This document shows positions 11,160 through 21,599 of a stretch of 64,000 nucleotides of DNA, piece by piece (within the stretch, counting starts at the first letter, position 1; each line of letters starts with the position of its first letter). This DNA is from Helianthus annuus (taxonomy: Eukaryota > Streptophyta > Magnoliopsida > Asterales > Asteraceae), in the NCBI RefSeq assembly GCF_002127325.2, contig NC_035436.2:114268088-114332087 (forward strand). The letters are read 5' to 3'. The translations under genes were made by a program, and so were the position numbers. A model generated the notes under the pieces. That model saw only the letters and a list, made by a program, of their open reading frames with translations, had not been told where the DNA came from and made no database searches.

Positions 11160-12793
11160 CTAAATACCAAAACACGTAAAAAACCGACAAACCATCACAG
11201 ATTGTTTCTCACCTTCATCCGCAACAGTACTCTCATCAACGCTCACAACCCCATCTGACACCGAAAGCAATTTCATACCATTAACTTTTAACAAATATTG
11301 AAACCGATTTTTATCAAAAGCTTTGGTATGCAGATCAGCTTTTTGTTCGTCAGTGTGGATTTTGTCAATTCGTATCACTTTTTTCTCGAAGCAATCGCGA
11401 ATAAAGTGATGACGAATTTCGATATGTTTAGTTTTAGCGTGATGTACTGGATTATATTAATTGCGGCCTCATTATCAACAAACAGAGGTGTGTTAAGAAA
11501 CTGCAAACCGTAGTCGCGCATCTGTTGCTGTATCCACAGGATCTGAGAGCAGCAACTGCTAGCAGAAACGTACTCCGCTTCACATGTCGATAGCGCCACA
11601 GATGTTTGTTTCTTACACTGCCAGGTAACCAATCTCGGTCCAAAGAACTGGCATCCTGCAGTTGTTGATTTCGTGTTGACTTTGAAGCATCCGAAATCCG
11701 AATCGGAATACCCTTCGAGCGTAAAATCGCCTTTTCTAGGATACCATAACCCCAATGACGGAGTACCTTTCAGGTAACGTAATATCCACTTGACAATAAT
11801 CATGTGCGATGCTCTCGGGTTAGACTGAAATCTTGCTGCGAGGCACGTTGGGTACATGATGTCAGGACGTGAAGCAGTCAGATACATCAAAGAACCTATC
11901 ATGGAACGGTAAAACGTTTCATCAGCCCTGTCTCCGGTGAGATCTGGGTGAATCCCATGATTAGTCGCAAGTGGGGTAGCAGCTAGAGTAGAACTTGACA
12001 TTCCAAATTACTCTAGAATATCATGCACGTACTTCGTTTGATGAATGAAAATTCCATCAGGAAGTTGTTCAACTTGTAGACCCAGAAAGAATTTCATCTC
12101 CCCCATTGATGACATTTCGAATTTCTGCTTCATCACCTGTTCGAAATCTTTGCACAATTTCTCATTCGTTGACCCAAAAATTATATCGTCCACATAAATT
12201 TGTACTATCAGAAGATGACCATCAACGACTTTAGTGAAGAGAGTGGCATCCACTTTTCCACGTATGAACTGGTTAGCGAGTAGGTGTTGAGACAAAGTCT
12301 CGTACCAGGCTCTCGGCGCCTGATGTAGACCATACAACGCTTTGTCCAGCAGATAAACTTTGTTCTTGTGGATTGGGTCAGTAAAGCCCGGCGGCTGACC
12401 AACATAAACCTCCTCTTTGACCTTCCCATAAAGAAACGCTGATTTGACATCCAGCTGATATACTTTGAAATTCTTCCAAGACGCAAATGCTAGGAAAATT
12501 CTGATACCTCTAGTCGTGCGACAGGAGCATAGACTTCGGTAAAATCAATCCCCTCCTGTTGACTAAAGCCCTGAACAACGAGTCGAGCTTTGTTCCTTAC
12601 AACCACTCCTCTATCGTCCCTCTTACATTTGAAAACCCATTTTGTATTGATTTTCCTTTGACCATCCGGCAAATCAACTAACTTCCACACTCCCAACTTT
12701 TCAAACTGACTTAATTCTTCTTGCATCGCTATGACCCAAGAGTCTTCAGTAAGCGCCTCTTTGTAAGTTCTCGGTTCGACCTGCGAGATAAAA
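11160..12793 (-). pseudogene. pol: Element S RT and RNase H remnant (copia)
   Basis: Minus-strand frames give a copia [39 protein letters not shown] and the catalytic YVDDIIFGS. After it come the RNase H motifs GYSDSDFGC, SVALSTCEAEYV and FVDNEAAI. The frame is broken near 12490 (shift inside RT), by a TAA just after the DILE motif (about 12005), and by a shift near 11450 in RNase H. The upstream end at 12793 reads [14 protein letters not shown] and abuts the LTR of element D. The C-terminal part of integrase and the linker before RT are missing. Confidence 0.9.
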
Positions 12794-13078
12794 TGTCACA
12801 CCCCCAAAATCCACGTGCGGAGTATCACCGCTTGGGAGCGTGACTGACCAGGATCAAGCCATCAATCATATCGAACATAGCATTTAATAATAAAAGTAGA
12901 TAATAATTCAACAAGATATGAATGATGTTCAAAACCAAACATTTGTTTAAGTAGCGGAAGCATGTAAGTAAACCCAACATAATTAATAATGTAATGTCAT
13001 AAGTGTTTAAAGAAGCGATCACGATCCAAGCCCACAACGACCTGCTCCTCCCTGTGCAAGCTCCATATACCTAACGAC

Positions 13079-13666
13079 CTGCAAGGCATGTAACAGAGGA
13101 TCAACAACTAGTTGAGCGAGTTCACAGAAAGTAAATGCGTAATAGTAAGTTCGTTTGTATCATGTGGCTCTACTGGGCCGACAGTACATTCTATTGGTGG
13201 GGGCTTCCCATGTTGTATATCCACTAGACTATTCGTAACCATATGTGTTCTTCACAATCCGAGAACAGTAGTAAGCATGAGTTCACGTAGGTCTTACGTG
13301 AGTATCCTTCACATCCGAGGATAGTAATTAAGTATAAGTATCCTTCACAACCGAGGATAGTAATATGTATAAGTATCCTTCACAACCGTGGATAGTAATT
13401 AAGTATAAGTATCCTTCACAACCGAGGATAGTAATATGTATAAGTATCCTTCACAACCGAGGATAGTAATTAAGTATAAGTATCCTTCACAACCGAGGAT
13501 AGTAATATGTATAAGTACGTAGATTGCACGTATGTGTCCTGCACAACCGAGGACGATGGTATGGTAGTCTAGTGATAGTGTCAGTACGAATCTATTCAAC
13601 CTTATTCCTTTAAAACCCATTCCCAAGCCCCGGGAATCCCATGCCTTAGTAAGGGTGTGAACTCAC
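13079..13666 (-). other. Intron-like segment in element D 3' LTR
   Basis: On the minus strand the donor CCAAG|GTGAGT starts at 13666 and the acceptor CCTTGCAG|G ends at 13079 (588 bases). TGTGAACTC at 13656-13664 (plus strand) is complementary to GAGTTCACA at 13118-13126, giving a 9-base perfect stem that would include most of the donor. Confidence 0.55.
13297..13512. repeat. Tandem array of 35-base hairpin units
   Basis: Six copies of a unit containing TATCCTTCACAACCGAGGATA occur, with a diverged seventh (TCCTGCACAACCGAGGA) after a gap. TATCCT and AGGATA form a 6-base stem in each unit. The linkers alternate between TAATTAAGTATAA and TAATATGTATAA, so the real period is a dimer of about 71 bases. 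The same array is in the 5' LTR (19233-19450). Confidence 0.9.
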
Positions 13667-14237
13667 CTTGGTTTGCTCGGTATGCTTATCTATGTGCTTG
13701 CAAATAAGTCAATCAAGTCCTTGTATTGATTCTCTAGAGAAACGTAAAATCGAGAGTGATGGATGTCTTGCCAATGATAATGGTGATGATTGCTAGAGAA
13801 AACCCAAGAAGTGAAAGTACGTGCTTTTTCTTTGTGTGCAAAAATGATTAGTGAAAAGGGATTAGGGTTAAGTATCTCTAGAATTTCACTAATTACCCTC
13901 TACCTCCCTAAGTATCATACTTTACACATGCACACCATCTCATAATAATTTCACAGTTTCGCCACCAAGTTTGTATATTTGTCAAGTCTTTCAATATTTA
14001 ACAAACAATCATACACAATCACACAATACAATTCATTGCATCAAAACGTGTAAAATTCCATAGTAATTACTTGTGCAAATAATCAACTAAACAATACAAG
14101 AACGTGCAATAAATGCGAAACAGAAATCTTGGAAATTCGAGTTGTCACATTATCCCCAACTTAAAAGAAATTTCGTCCCGAAATTTGGTACTCACTCACT
14201 GAGAAGGCTAGGTAAGTTGTACTGTTCACTGGTTTTC

Positions 14238-17200
14238 CTAGGGTGTCACATCATCCCCCCGTTGATTTGGAATTTCGTCCCGAAATTCAGTAGTAGTAGC
14301 TTCAGCCTTAGTAGTGGTTGCATTGGTTCCGAATAACTGGGGGTACTTTTCTGTCATCTGGTCTTCGCGTTCCCAGGTGTACTCTGGGCCACGTTTGGAG
14401 TTCCAACGAACTCGGACAAGAGGGATTCTCTTGTGCTTGAGGACCTTAACATCCCGGTCCGTGATTTCAACTGGTTCCTCGACGAACTGCAACCGCTCGT
14501 CGATAGTGAGTTCCTTAAAAGGAATTATGAGGGTCTCATCTGACATGCACTTCTTCAGATTCGACACGTGGAATACGTTGTGAACTGCACCGAGTTCAGC
14601 TGGTAGGTTTAGTCTGTAGGCTACTTGGCCTATTCTTTCAGTGATTTCGAACGATCCAACATACCGTGGATTGAGTTTGCCTCTTTTACCAAAACTAACC
14701 ACACCCTTCCAGGGTGAAACTTTGAGTAAAACCCGGTCCCCGACCTGAAATTCCAATGGCTTCCTACGCTTATCTGCGTAGCTTTTCCGGCGATCGCGAG
14801 CTGCCGCCATGCGTCGTCGTATCTGTGCAATTCGTTCAGTAGCGTCAACTACCATTTCTGGGCCTGTAACCTAACTATCCCCCACCTCTGGCTAACCGAG
14901 AGGTGACCGGCATTTACGTCCGCACAATGCCTCGAATGGAGCGGCTTGAATGCTGGTGTGGTAACTGTTATTGTACGAAAACTCCACTAAAAGGGAGGTG
15001 CTTTTCCCAGCTGTTGCCGAAATCGATAACACACGCCCGAAGCATGTCTTCTAGAGTTTGAATCGTGCGCTCAGACTGCCCATCCTTCTGAGGATGATAC
15101 GCTGTGCTCATGTCTAATCGTGAGCCGAAAGATTTGTGCATCGCTTGCCATAGTTCTGACGTGAATCGTGCATCCCGATCCGAAATGATGGAGGTGGGCA
15201 CCCTGTGCCTCGAAACAACTTCTTTAAGATAGATGTCTGCGAGAGTGGAGAACTTATCCGTTTCCTTTATAGCCAGGAAGTGCGCAGACTTGATGAGTCG
15301 GTCCACGATCACCCATATAGTATCATTCCCACGCTGGGATCTGGGTAGGCCTGTAACAAAATCCATGGAAATTTCTTCCCATTTCCATTGCGGTATCCTG
15401 GGTTGCTGAAGTAGGTCTGAGGGTTTCTGATACTCCACTTCGACCTTTGCACATGTCAAACATTTGCCGACGGAAGTTGCAATGTGGGCCTTCATGCTAG
15501 GCCACCAATAAGTAGTTCTGATGTCGTGGTACATTTTGTCCGACCCTGGATGTACCGAATAGCGAGACTTGTGTGCTTCGTCCATCACAAGCTCTCGTAA
15601 ACCGCCATAAAGTGGGACCCAAATACGCCCCGTTACATAGTAGGCGCCGTCTTCCTTTTGTTCCATTCGTTGCCTTGAAACGCGTAAGGCTTCAGCCATG
15701 ACGTTTTCGGGTTTCAATGCTTCTATCTGAGCAGTTCGTATCTGTGCAGGAAGACTGGACTGAATAGTAAGCTGTAGCGCTCGCACGCGCTTAGGTAGGG
15801 TGTCCTTTCGACTGAGGGCGTCGGCCACAACATTGGCCTTGCCTGGATGATACTTGATGAGTATTCGTAGTCGTTCAGTAGTTCAACCCATCTTCGTTGA
15901 CGCATGTTCAAATCCTTTTTGCTTAAGAATATGCTCGAGACTCCTGTGATCGGTGTAAATCGTGCACCTGGTACCGTACAGGTAGTGTCGCCATATCTTA
16001 AGCGCAACAACAACAGCTCCCAGCTCTAAATCGTGCGTCGTGTAGTTCCGTTCATGAACCTTGAGTTGACGAGAGGCGTAGGCAATAACTTTATCCCTAT
16101 GCATCAATACACAACCAAGCCCCTGTATCGATGTGTCACAATAAACCACGAAGTCATCCGTGCCCTCGGGCAGTGAGAGGATAGGTGCGCTGCATAGTCT
16201 ATCCTTCAAGTACTGAAAAGCAGTTTCCTGCGTATTACCCCATCTGTAAACGACACCTTTCTGTGTCAGCATAGTAAGCGGCTGCGCGATCTTGGAGAAG
16301 TCTTTGATAAACCGCCTGTAGTATCCCGCCAAACCCAAGAATTGGCGTATTTCTGTTGGTGTACGCGGTGCAGGCCAGTTCCTGATCGAATCTACCTTGG
16401 ATGGATCGACACGAATCCCATCCCTGTTCACCACATGGCCTAAGAAGTGGTCTTCACGAGCCAGAAGTCATATTTAGTAAACTTGGCGTACAGTTGCTCC
16501 TTTCGAAGAAGTTCCAAGATAAGACGTAAGTGCTGCTCGCGTCCCTCCTGACTCTTGGAGTAGATCAGGATGTCGTCGATGAAAACGGTGACGAACTTGT
16601 CTAGATAGGGTTTGCACACCCTGTTCATAAGATCCATGAGAACTGCAGGTGCGTTCGTAAGCCCGAATGGTACGACAAGAAACTCGAAATAGCCGCAGCG
16701 AGTTCTGAATGTTGTCCTGGAGACGTCCTCATCCTGGACTCTCAACTGATGATAACCAGACCTTAGATCAACCTTGGAATAGTAACTCGACCCTTGCAAC
16801 TGGTCGAATAAGTCGTCAATGCGTGGAAGAGGATAACAGTTCTTCACTTTGACCTTGTTCAGTTCACGGTAATAAATTTCACATCCTGAAGGTGCCATCC
16901 TTCTTTTTCACCGATAATTGGTACCCAATAGTTCTTGTAGCTCCCCAAGGCGAAGAGATAGGTCGGATAAATCCCTTATCTAAGATTTCTTGTAGCTGCG
17001 TCGATAGTTCTTCCGATTCTGGTGGAGCTAAGCGATACGGTGCTCGAGCTATGGGTGCTGCTCCTGGAGCGAGCACGATTTGAAATTCGTCCTGACGATG
17101 AGGCGGTAGACCAGGTAAATCTTTAGGAAACACCTGAGGTAAGTCGCGTACAACTGGATGATCTTCCAACTTCTTTTCTTTCGCTGATGCGTCAGTAACA

Positions 17201-17340
17201 AGGGCCAAAATTGCGGTGTGGCCCTTCAGCAAACATTTCTGAGCCTTCAAGAAAGAGGTGATGCCAACCACAGCACCACCCTTGTCGCCTTGAACTTCGA
17301 GAGGTTCTTGACCAGAACGAGGAATGCGAACAATCTTTTC
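14238..17340 (-). pseudogene. pol: Element D pol remnant: RT, RNase H, integrase, chromodomain
   Basis: Minus-strand pieces follow pol order. RT (17271-16440) has [10 protein letters not shown], but its start is disrupted by a short insertion near 16930. RNase H lies at 16434-15883 and has [10 protein letters not shown]. Integrase (15828-14968) has the zinc region, [12 protein letters not shown] and DGQSERTIQ. The integrase C-terminus and chromodomain (14855-14238) have YTWERED and YPQLF. At least three frame changes separate the pieces. Most of protease has been deleted together with the second zinc knuckle of gag. The element cannot supply its own enzymes, although its LTRs look young. Confidence 0.9.
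14251..14288 (-). other. Element D polypurine tract and palindrome
   Basis: On the minus strand the inverted repeat GAATTTCG-GGA-CGAAATTC (14270-14288) precedes the purine run ACGGGGGGATGA, which abuts the LTR. Confidence 0.82.
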
Positions 17341-18409
17341 TTTGCATAGGATTTCTGCTTGCTGTTGCTGCTGGTGATTCCGATTTGCAGGCCGTGGACT
17401 CCTAAATCCTTAGCTTCATGGCCCATCTTTAGACACCTCTGGCAACGTCCCTCGTTGCACTAATCACCGTGGTGTCTGTTGCATTAGTTACCCATTGGGT
17501 GAATTCCCCGATATCCACCCTGCCCCTGACCACCAGAAGTTGGCTGACTCGGCTCTGGTGATCACTATTCTTGCGCTGCTGCTGTGTTTGAGACCGAACG
17601 GTAGCTGAACCCTTGTTGGAATACCCATCCCATTTCCGCTTGTTGTCACTAGGAGTAGCGGGAGTAGCAGAAGTGGTAGCGGTAGTAATAGCGCTGATAC
17701 AACTAGGCAGCCTGTTCTGTTCCACTGCCTGACCCGTGCGGCGATGAGCAAGACGCTGAATGCCTTGGATAGTGTCGAGGTTAACCGATATAGCATGGCT
17801 CGGAATCTCTGAGGCTAGACCCTTGAGGTACAATTCGATTGCTTGGAGCGTCCACCATGGTTGGACACAAGATGGCCAGTTCGTTTGACCGTTTCGTATG
17901 AGCTTCAATTTCTGACCCCGTCATTTTCAAATGGTAAGGCTCCACTTCTAACTCGTGGATGTCATCACGCGTGCAGTATTCCCTTTTAATGCATTCTTTG
18001 AATTCGTTCCAGGGGATGGCGTTAGCAGCTGCCAACCCTAGTATCTGTATTTGCGCGTCCCACCAGGTTAGCGCGATTCCTTCCAAAGTACCAGTGGCGT
18101 ACTTGACCCTGCGAGCCTCAGGGCGTTCACACATGAAGTTCTTGAATGTGCCACTGAATGTGCTTGGACGACAGTCCATGAAGTTCTGGAATGTGCAGAC
18201 AGGTTGATGTGCGTTCTGACCCGTTGCGCGAGAAAGATAGGTCAAGGTTAAGCGCGAGAGTTGGGTCACGAGAGTAGGATCTAACGTCCTTGGATAGGTT
18301 TGGAATTGCAGGTTATACCTCCTGCTGGTGCGGCTGCAAGCGCCGCAGCGACTTGTTCGTTAATGAGAGCCGTCAACTGGGCTTGAGTCATGTCAACACG
18401 TCCAGACAT
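17341..18409 (-). pseudogene. gag: Element D gag remnant
   Basis: On the minus strand a leader begins MSGRVDMTQAQL (ATG at 18409). The main gag frame holds PVCTFQNFMDCRPSTFSGT and GIALTWWDAQIQ. An internal loss of about 60 bases follows TFSGT, where related elements have the [13 protein letters not shown] segment. A frameshift comes near 17840. Only the first zinc knuckle region remains near 17400-17460, and it is damaged. The leader and body are separated by an intron-like gap like that of C and K. Here the acceptor position reads CGG instead of CAG and the donor region is altered, so the splice sites look decayed. Confidence 0.85.
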
Positions 18410-18714
18410 GATCGAACAGTAAAGGTAGCATAAGTATGAATGGTTCGCGAGTAGTGCGATGACAGAAAAGTGTAGGCACATAGGTGTTCTCAAGCAGTAT
18501 AAAGTAGTGAGCAAAGTAATGTAAGCATACTACGAGCAAAGTTCTATGCAATTCTAGCATGTAGGCAATAAACATAAACCTTATTACCTAGGATGTTGAG
18601 TCTTGCACGTGGAGCGAAGCGTCGTTGTGGATCATTGAGAGCACTGTTATGGTTATAGTCTGGTTTTAATAAAAACGTTTTCCCATATTAAAACCAAGTT
18701 CTCTATAACCAATG
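18410..18714 (-). other. Element D 5' untranslated leader with post-PBS stem-loop
   Basis: The leader between primer binding site and gag ATG contains GGTTTTAATA (18662-18671 on the plus strand) and its exact complement TATTAAAACC (18686-18695), a 10-base stem with a 14-base loop. The same structure is in C and K. Confidence 0.65.
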
Positions 18715-18726
18715 GCTCTGATACCA
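18715..18726 (-). promoter_or_regulatory. Primer binding site of element D
   Basis: On the minus strand TGGTATCAGAGC is complementary to the 3' end of plant initiator methionine tRNA, the usual primer for these elements. It lies three bases after the LTR end. Confidence 0.9.
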
Positions 18727-18729
18727 ATC

Positions 18730-20186
18730 TGTCACACCCCCAAAATCCACCTGCGGAGTATCACCGCTTGGGAGCGTGACTGACCAGGATCAAGCCATCA
18801 ATCATATCGAACATAGCATTTAATAATAAAAGTAGATAATAATTCAACAAGACATGAATGATGTTCAAAACCAAACATTTGTTTAAGTAGCGGAAGCATG
18901 TAAGTAAACCCAACATAATTAATAATGTAATGTCATAAGTGTTTAAAGAAGCGATCACGATCCAAGCCCACAACGACCTGCTCCTCCCTGTGCAAGCTCC
19001 ATATACCTAACGACCTGCAAGGCATGTAACAGAGGATCAACAACTAGTTGAGCGAGTTCACAGAAAGTAAATGCGTAATAGTAAGTTCGTTTGTATCATG
19101 TGGCTCTACTGGGCCGACAGTACATTCTATTGGTGGGGGCTTCCCATGTTGTATATCCACTAGACTATTCGTAACCATATGTGTTCTTCACAATCCGAGA
19201 ACAGTAGTAAGCATGAGTTCACGTAGGTCTTACGTGAGTATCCTTCACATCCGAGGATAGTAATTAAGTATAAGTATCCTTCACAACCGAGGATAGTAAT
19301 ATGTATAAGTATCCTTCACAACCGAGGATAGTAATTAAGTATAAGTATCCTTCACAACCGAGGATAGTAATATGTATAACTATCCTTCACAACCGAGGAT
19401 AGTAATTAAGTATAAGTATCCTTCACAACCGAGGATAGTAATATGTATAAGTACGTAGATTGCACGTATGTGTCCTGCACAACCGAGGACGATGGTATGG
19501 TAGTCTAGTGATAGTGTCAGTACGAATCTATTCAACCTTATTCCTTTAAAACCCATTCCCAAGCCCCGGGAATCCCATGCCTTAGTAAGGGTGTGAACTC
19601 ACCTTGGTTTGCTCGGTATGCTTATCTATGTGCTTGCAAATAAGTCAATCAAGTCCTTGTATTGATTCTCTAGAGAAACGTAAAATCGAGAGTGATGGAT
19701 GTCTTGCCAATGATAATGGTGATGATTGCTAGAGAAAACCCAAGAAGTGAAAGTACGTGCTTTTTCTTTGTGTGCAAAAATGATTAGTGAAAAGGGATTA
19801 GGGTTAAGTATCTCTAGAATTTCACTAATTACCCTCTACCTCCCTAAGTATCATACTTTACACATGCACACCATCTCATAATAATTTCACAGTTTCGCCA
19901 CCAAGTTTGTATATTTGTCAAGTCTTTCAATATTTAACAAACAATCATACACAATCACACAATACAATTCATTGCATCAAAACATGTAAAATTCCATAGT
20001 AATTACTTGTGCAAATAATCAACTAAACAATACAAGAACGTGCAATAAATGCGAAACAGAAATCTTGGAAATTCGAGTTGTCACATTATCCCCAACTTAA
20101 AAGAAATTTCGTCCCGAAATTTGGTACTCACTCACTGAGAAGGCTAGGTAAGTTGTACTGTTCACTGGTTTTCCTGGGGTGTCACA
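18730..20186 (-). repeat. Element D 5' LTR (1457 bp)
   Basis: This is the partner of the 12794-14250 LTR, with the same length and about six differences that I can see. It has the same 35-base array and the same second palindrome (20104-20122). Unusually it is flanked on both sides by internal element sequence: leader and gag downstream, pol 3' end upstream. Confidence 0.92.
19015..19602 (-). other. Intron-like segment in element D 5' LTR
   Basis: The donor lies at 19602 and the acceptor at 19015 (588 bases, identical to the partner LTR). The stem is formed by 19592-19600 and 19054-19062. Confidence 0.55.
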
Positions 20187-20517
20187 TCATCCCCCCGTTG
20201 ATTTGGAATTTCGTCCCGAAATTCAGTAGTAGTAGCTTCAGCCTCAGTAGTGGTTGCATTGGTTCCGAATAACTGGGGGTACTTTTCTGTCATCTCGTCT
20301 TCGCGTTCCCAGGTGTACTCTGGGCCACGTTTGGAGTTCCAACGAACTCGGACAAGAGGGATTCTCTTGTGCTTGAGGACCTTAACATCCCGGTCCGTGA
20401 TTTCAACTGGTTCCTCGACGAACTGCAACCGCTCGTCGATAGTGAGTTCCTTAAAAGGAATTATGAGGGTCTCATCTGACATGCACTTCTTCAGATTCGA
20501 CACGTGGAATACGTTGG
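20162..20517 (-). pseudogene. Extra pol 3' end of a D-type element upstream of D's 5' LTR
   Basis: Minus-strand MSNLKKCMSDET through YTWERED and YPQLF is the last about 110 residues of a gypsy integrase with chromodomain, followed by palindrome (20206-20224) and polypurine tract. It is nearly identical to 14251-14580. At 20517/20518 it joins copia integrase directly, with only a few bases of shared sequence, so a deletion junction is likely. Confidence 0.88.
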
Positions 20518-21538
20518 TAACTTAGAGTCTACAAGCATCGTTCTTGCTGTTTCGGTTAGCGTCCGGTTTTTGCGTTCTGCAACTCCATTCTGCTGCGGAG
20601 TGTACGGAGCACTAAACTCATGCAGTATACCTCTTTCGTCACAAAATTCTTCCATCTTACTGTTTTTGAACTCAGTACCAATGTACCATTATCACTGCGA
20701 ATTCTACAAATCGGCCTCTGGTACAGATTCTCAATTCTTTTAAACAACGCTACCAGGCTGTCAAACGTTTCGTCTTTGGATTTCAAAAACATAACCCAAG
20801 AAAATCTGGAATAATCATCAGTCACGACCAAGCAGTAGGAATCTCCTGTTATACTCTTGACATTCACTGGACCAAACAAATCTATATGAAGTCTTTCCAA
20901 TGGTCTTGAAACTGAATTGACTTGCTTTGTAGGGTGTGACTTTTTTTCTGTTTGCCTTTGACACAACTTATGCACTCCCCTTCCAGATGAAAACCTTTGA
21001 CATGCACTCCTGTAACCAAATCGTTATGTACCAAGTGATTCATTTTCCTTAGGTGAATATGCCCCATCTTTCGGTGCCATAACCTTGACTCTTTTTCCGT
21101 TGCTCTAGACACAAAACAATGAGCCTGACCCGTGGTTGTAGTAGCGACGCTCATGTCCAACACGTACAGATCGTTGACTCTTGGTGCCCTCATGATGATC
21201 CACTCTTCAGGTATCACAAATCCCGGTTTCAAGATCAAACATTCTTTGTCAGTGAAATGAGTAGTATACATCCTGTCACAGATCTGGGAGATACTCAGCA
21301 GGTTGTTCTCCAGCTCAGCGATGTAGTTAACTCTCTCAAACGTTATGATTCCATTCGATAACGTTCCTTCGCCTATGATCCTTCCTCCTTGATTACCCGC
21401 AAAACCCACGTAACCACCGTTAATGTTATTCACATCATACAGCAGCGAGGTCTTCCCTGTCATATGCCTTGACGCTCCACTATCCATTATCCACCTGGAT
21501 ACAAGTTTTGGAAGATCCTGCACATAACAAATAATCAT
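20518..21538 (-). pseudogene. pol: Element S protease end, zinc region and integrase core (copia)
   Basis: On the minus strand WIMDSGASRHMTG is a copia protease active-site motif. RLWHRKMGHI and CISCVKGKQ form the zinc-binding region before integrase. LERLHIDLFGPV, RIRSDNGT and NGVAERKNRTL carry the integrase D, D, E residues. Frame changes lie near 20950 and between the second D and the E. The sequence stops at TARTMLVDSKLP, where it runs into element D material. The integrase C-terminus is lost from the window. Confidence 0.9.
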
Positions 21539-21599
21539 TTAAACAACTACAAGAAAGATGCCGATTCATGCTTCGCGATCCAGGAAGCTCCGGCAATTC

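Larger units (their letters stand above)
12794..14250 (-). repeat. Element D 3' LTR (1457 bp)
   Basis: On the plus strand it begins TGTCACACCCCC and ends GTGTCACA, which is TGTGACA...TGTGACA on the element strand. It contains an array of six 35-base units at 13297-13512 and a second palindrome at 14168-14186, the latter with a TGTGACA about 95 bases into the LTR. It is the shortest gypsy LTR in the window, yet it keeps the splice-like pair. Confidence 0.92.
12794..20517 (-). mobile_element. Element D: internally deleted Ty3/gypsy element in a partial tandem array
   Basis: Two LTRs of exactly 1457 bases flank a 4.5 kb internal region with primer binding site, gag, RT, RNase H, integrase and chromodomain. 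Upstream of the 5' LTR (minus strand) a second copy of the pol 3' end is present (20187-20517). The order is therefore pol end - LTR - gag-pol - LTR, a partial tandem. By eye the two LTRs differ at about six positions. It interrupts copia element S. Confidence 0.88.

Noticed and set aside
10974..11258. ORF of 94 residues as an env-like gene of copia element S
   Set aside because: It is on the wrong strand for S, overlaps RNase H sequence, and has no transmembrane or known motif.
13297..13512. Regular 35-base repeats that resemble a CRISPR array
   Set aside because: The spacers are just two alternating short linkers, it lies in a plant LTR, and no cas genes are present.
17959..18207. Plus-strand ORFs opposite gag and pol in D, H and K
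   Set aside because: They mirror conserved minus-strand protein frames and share no domain of their own.
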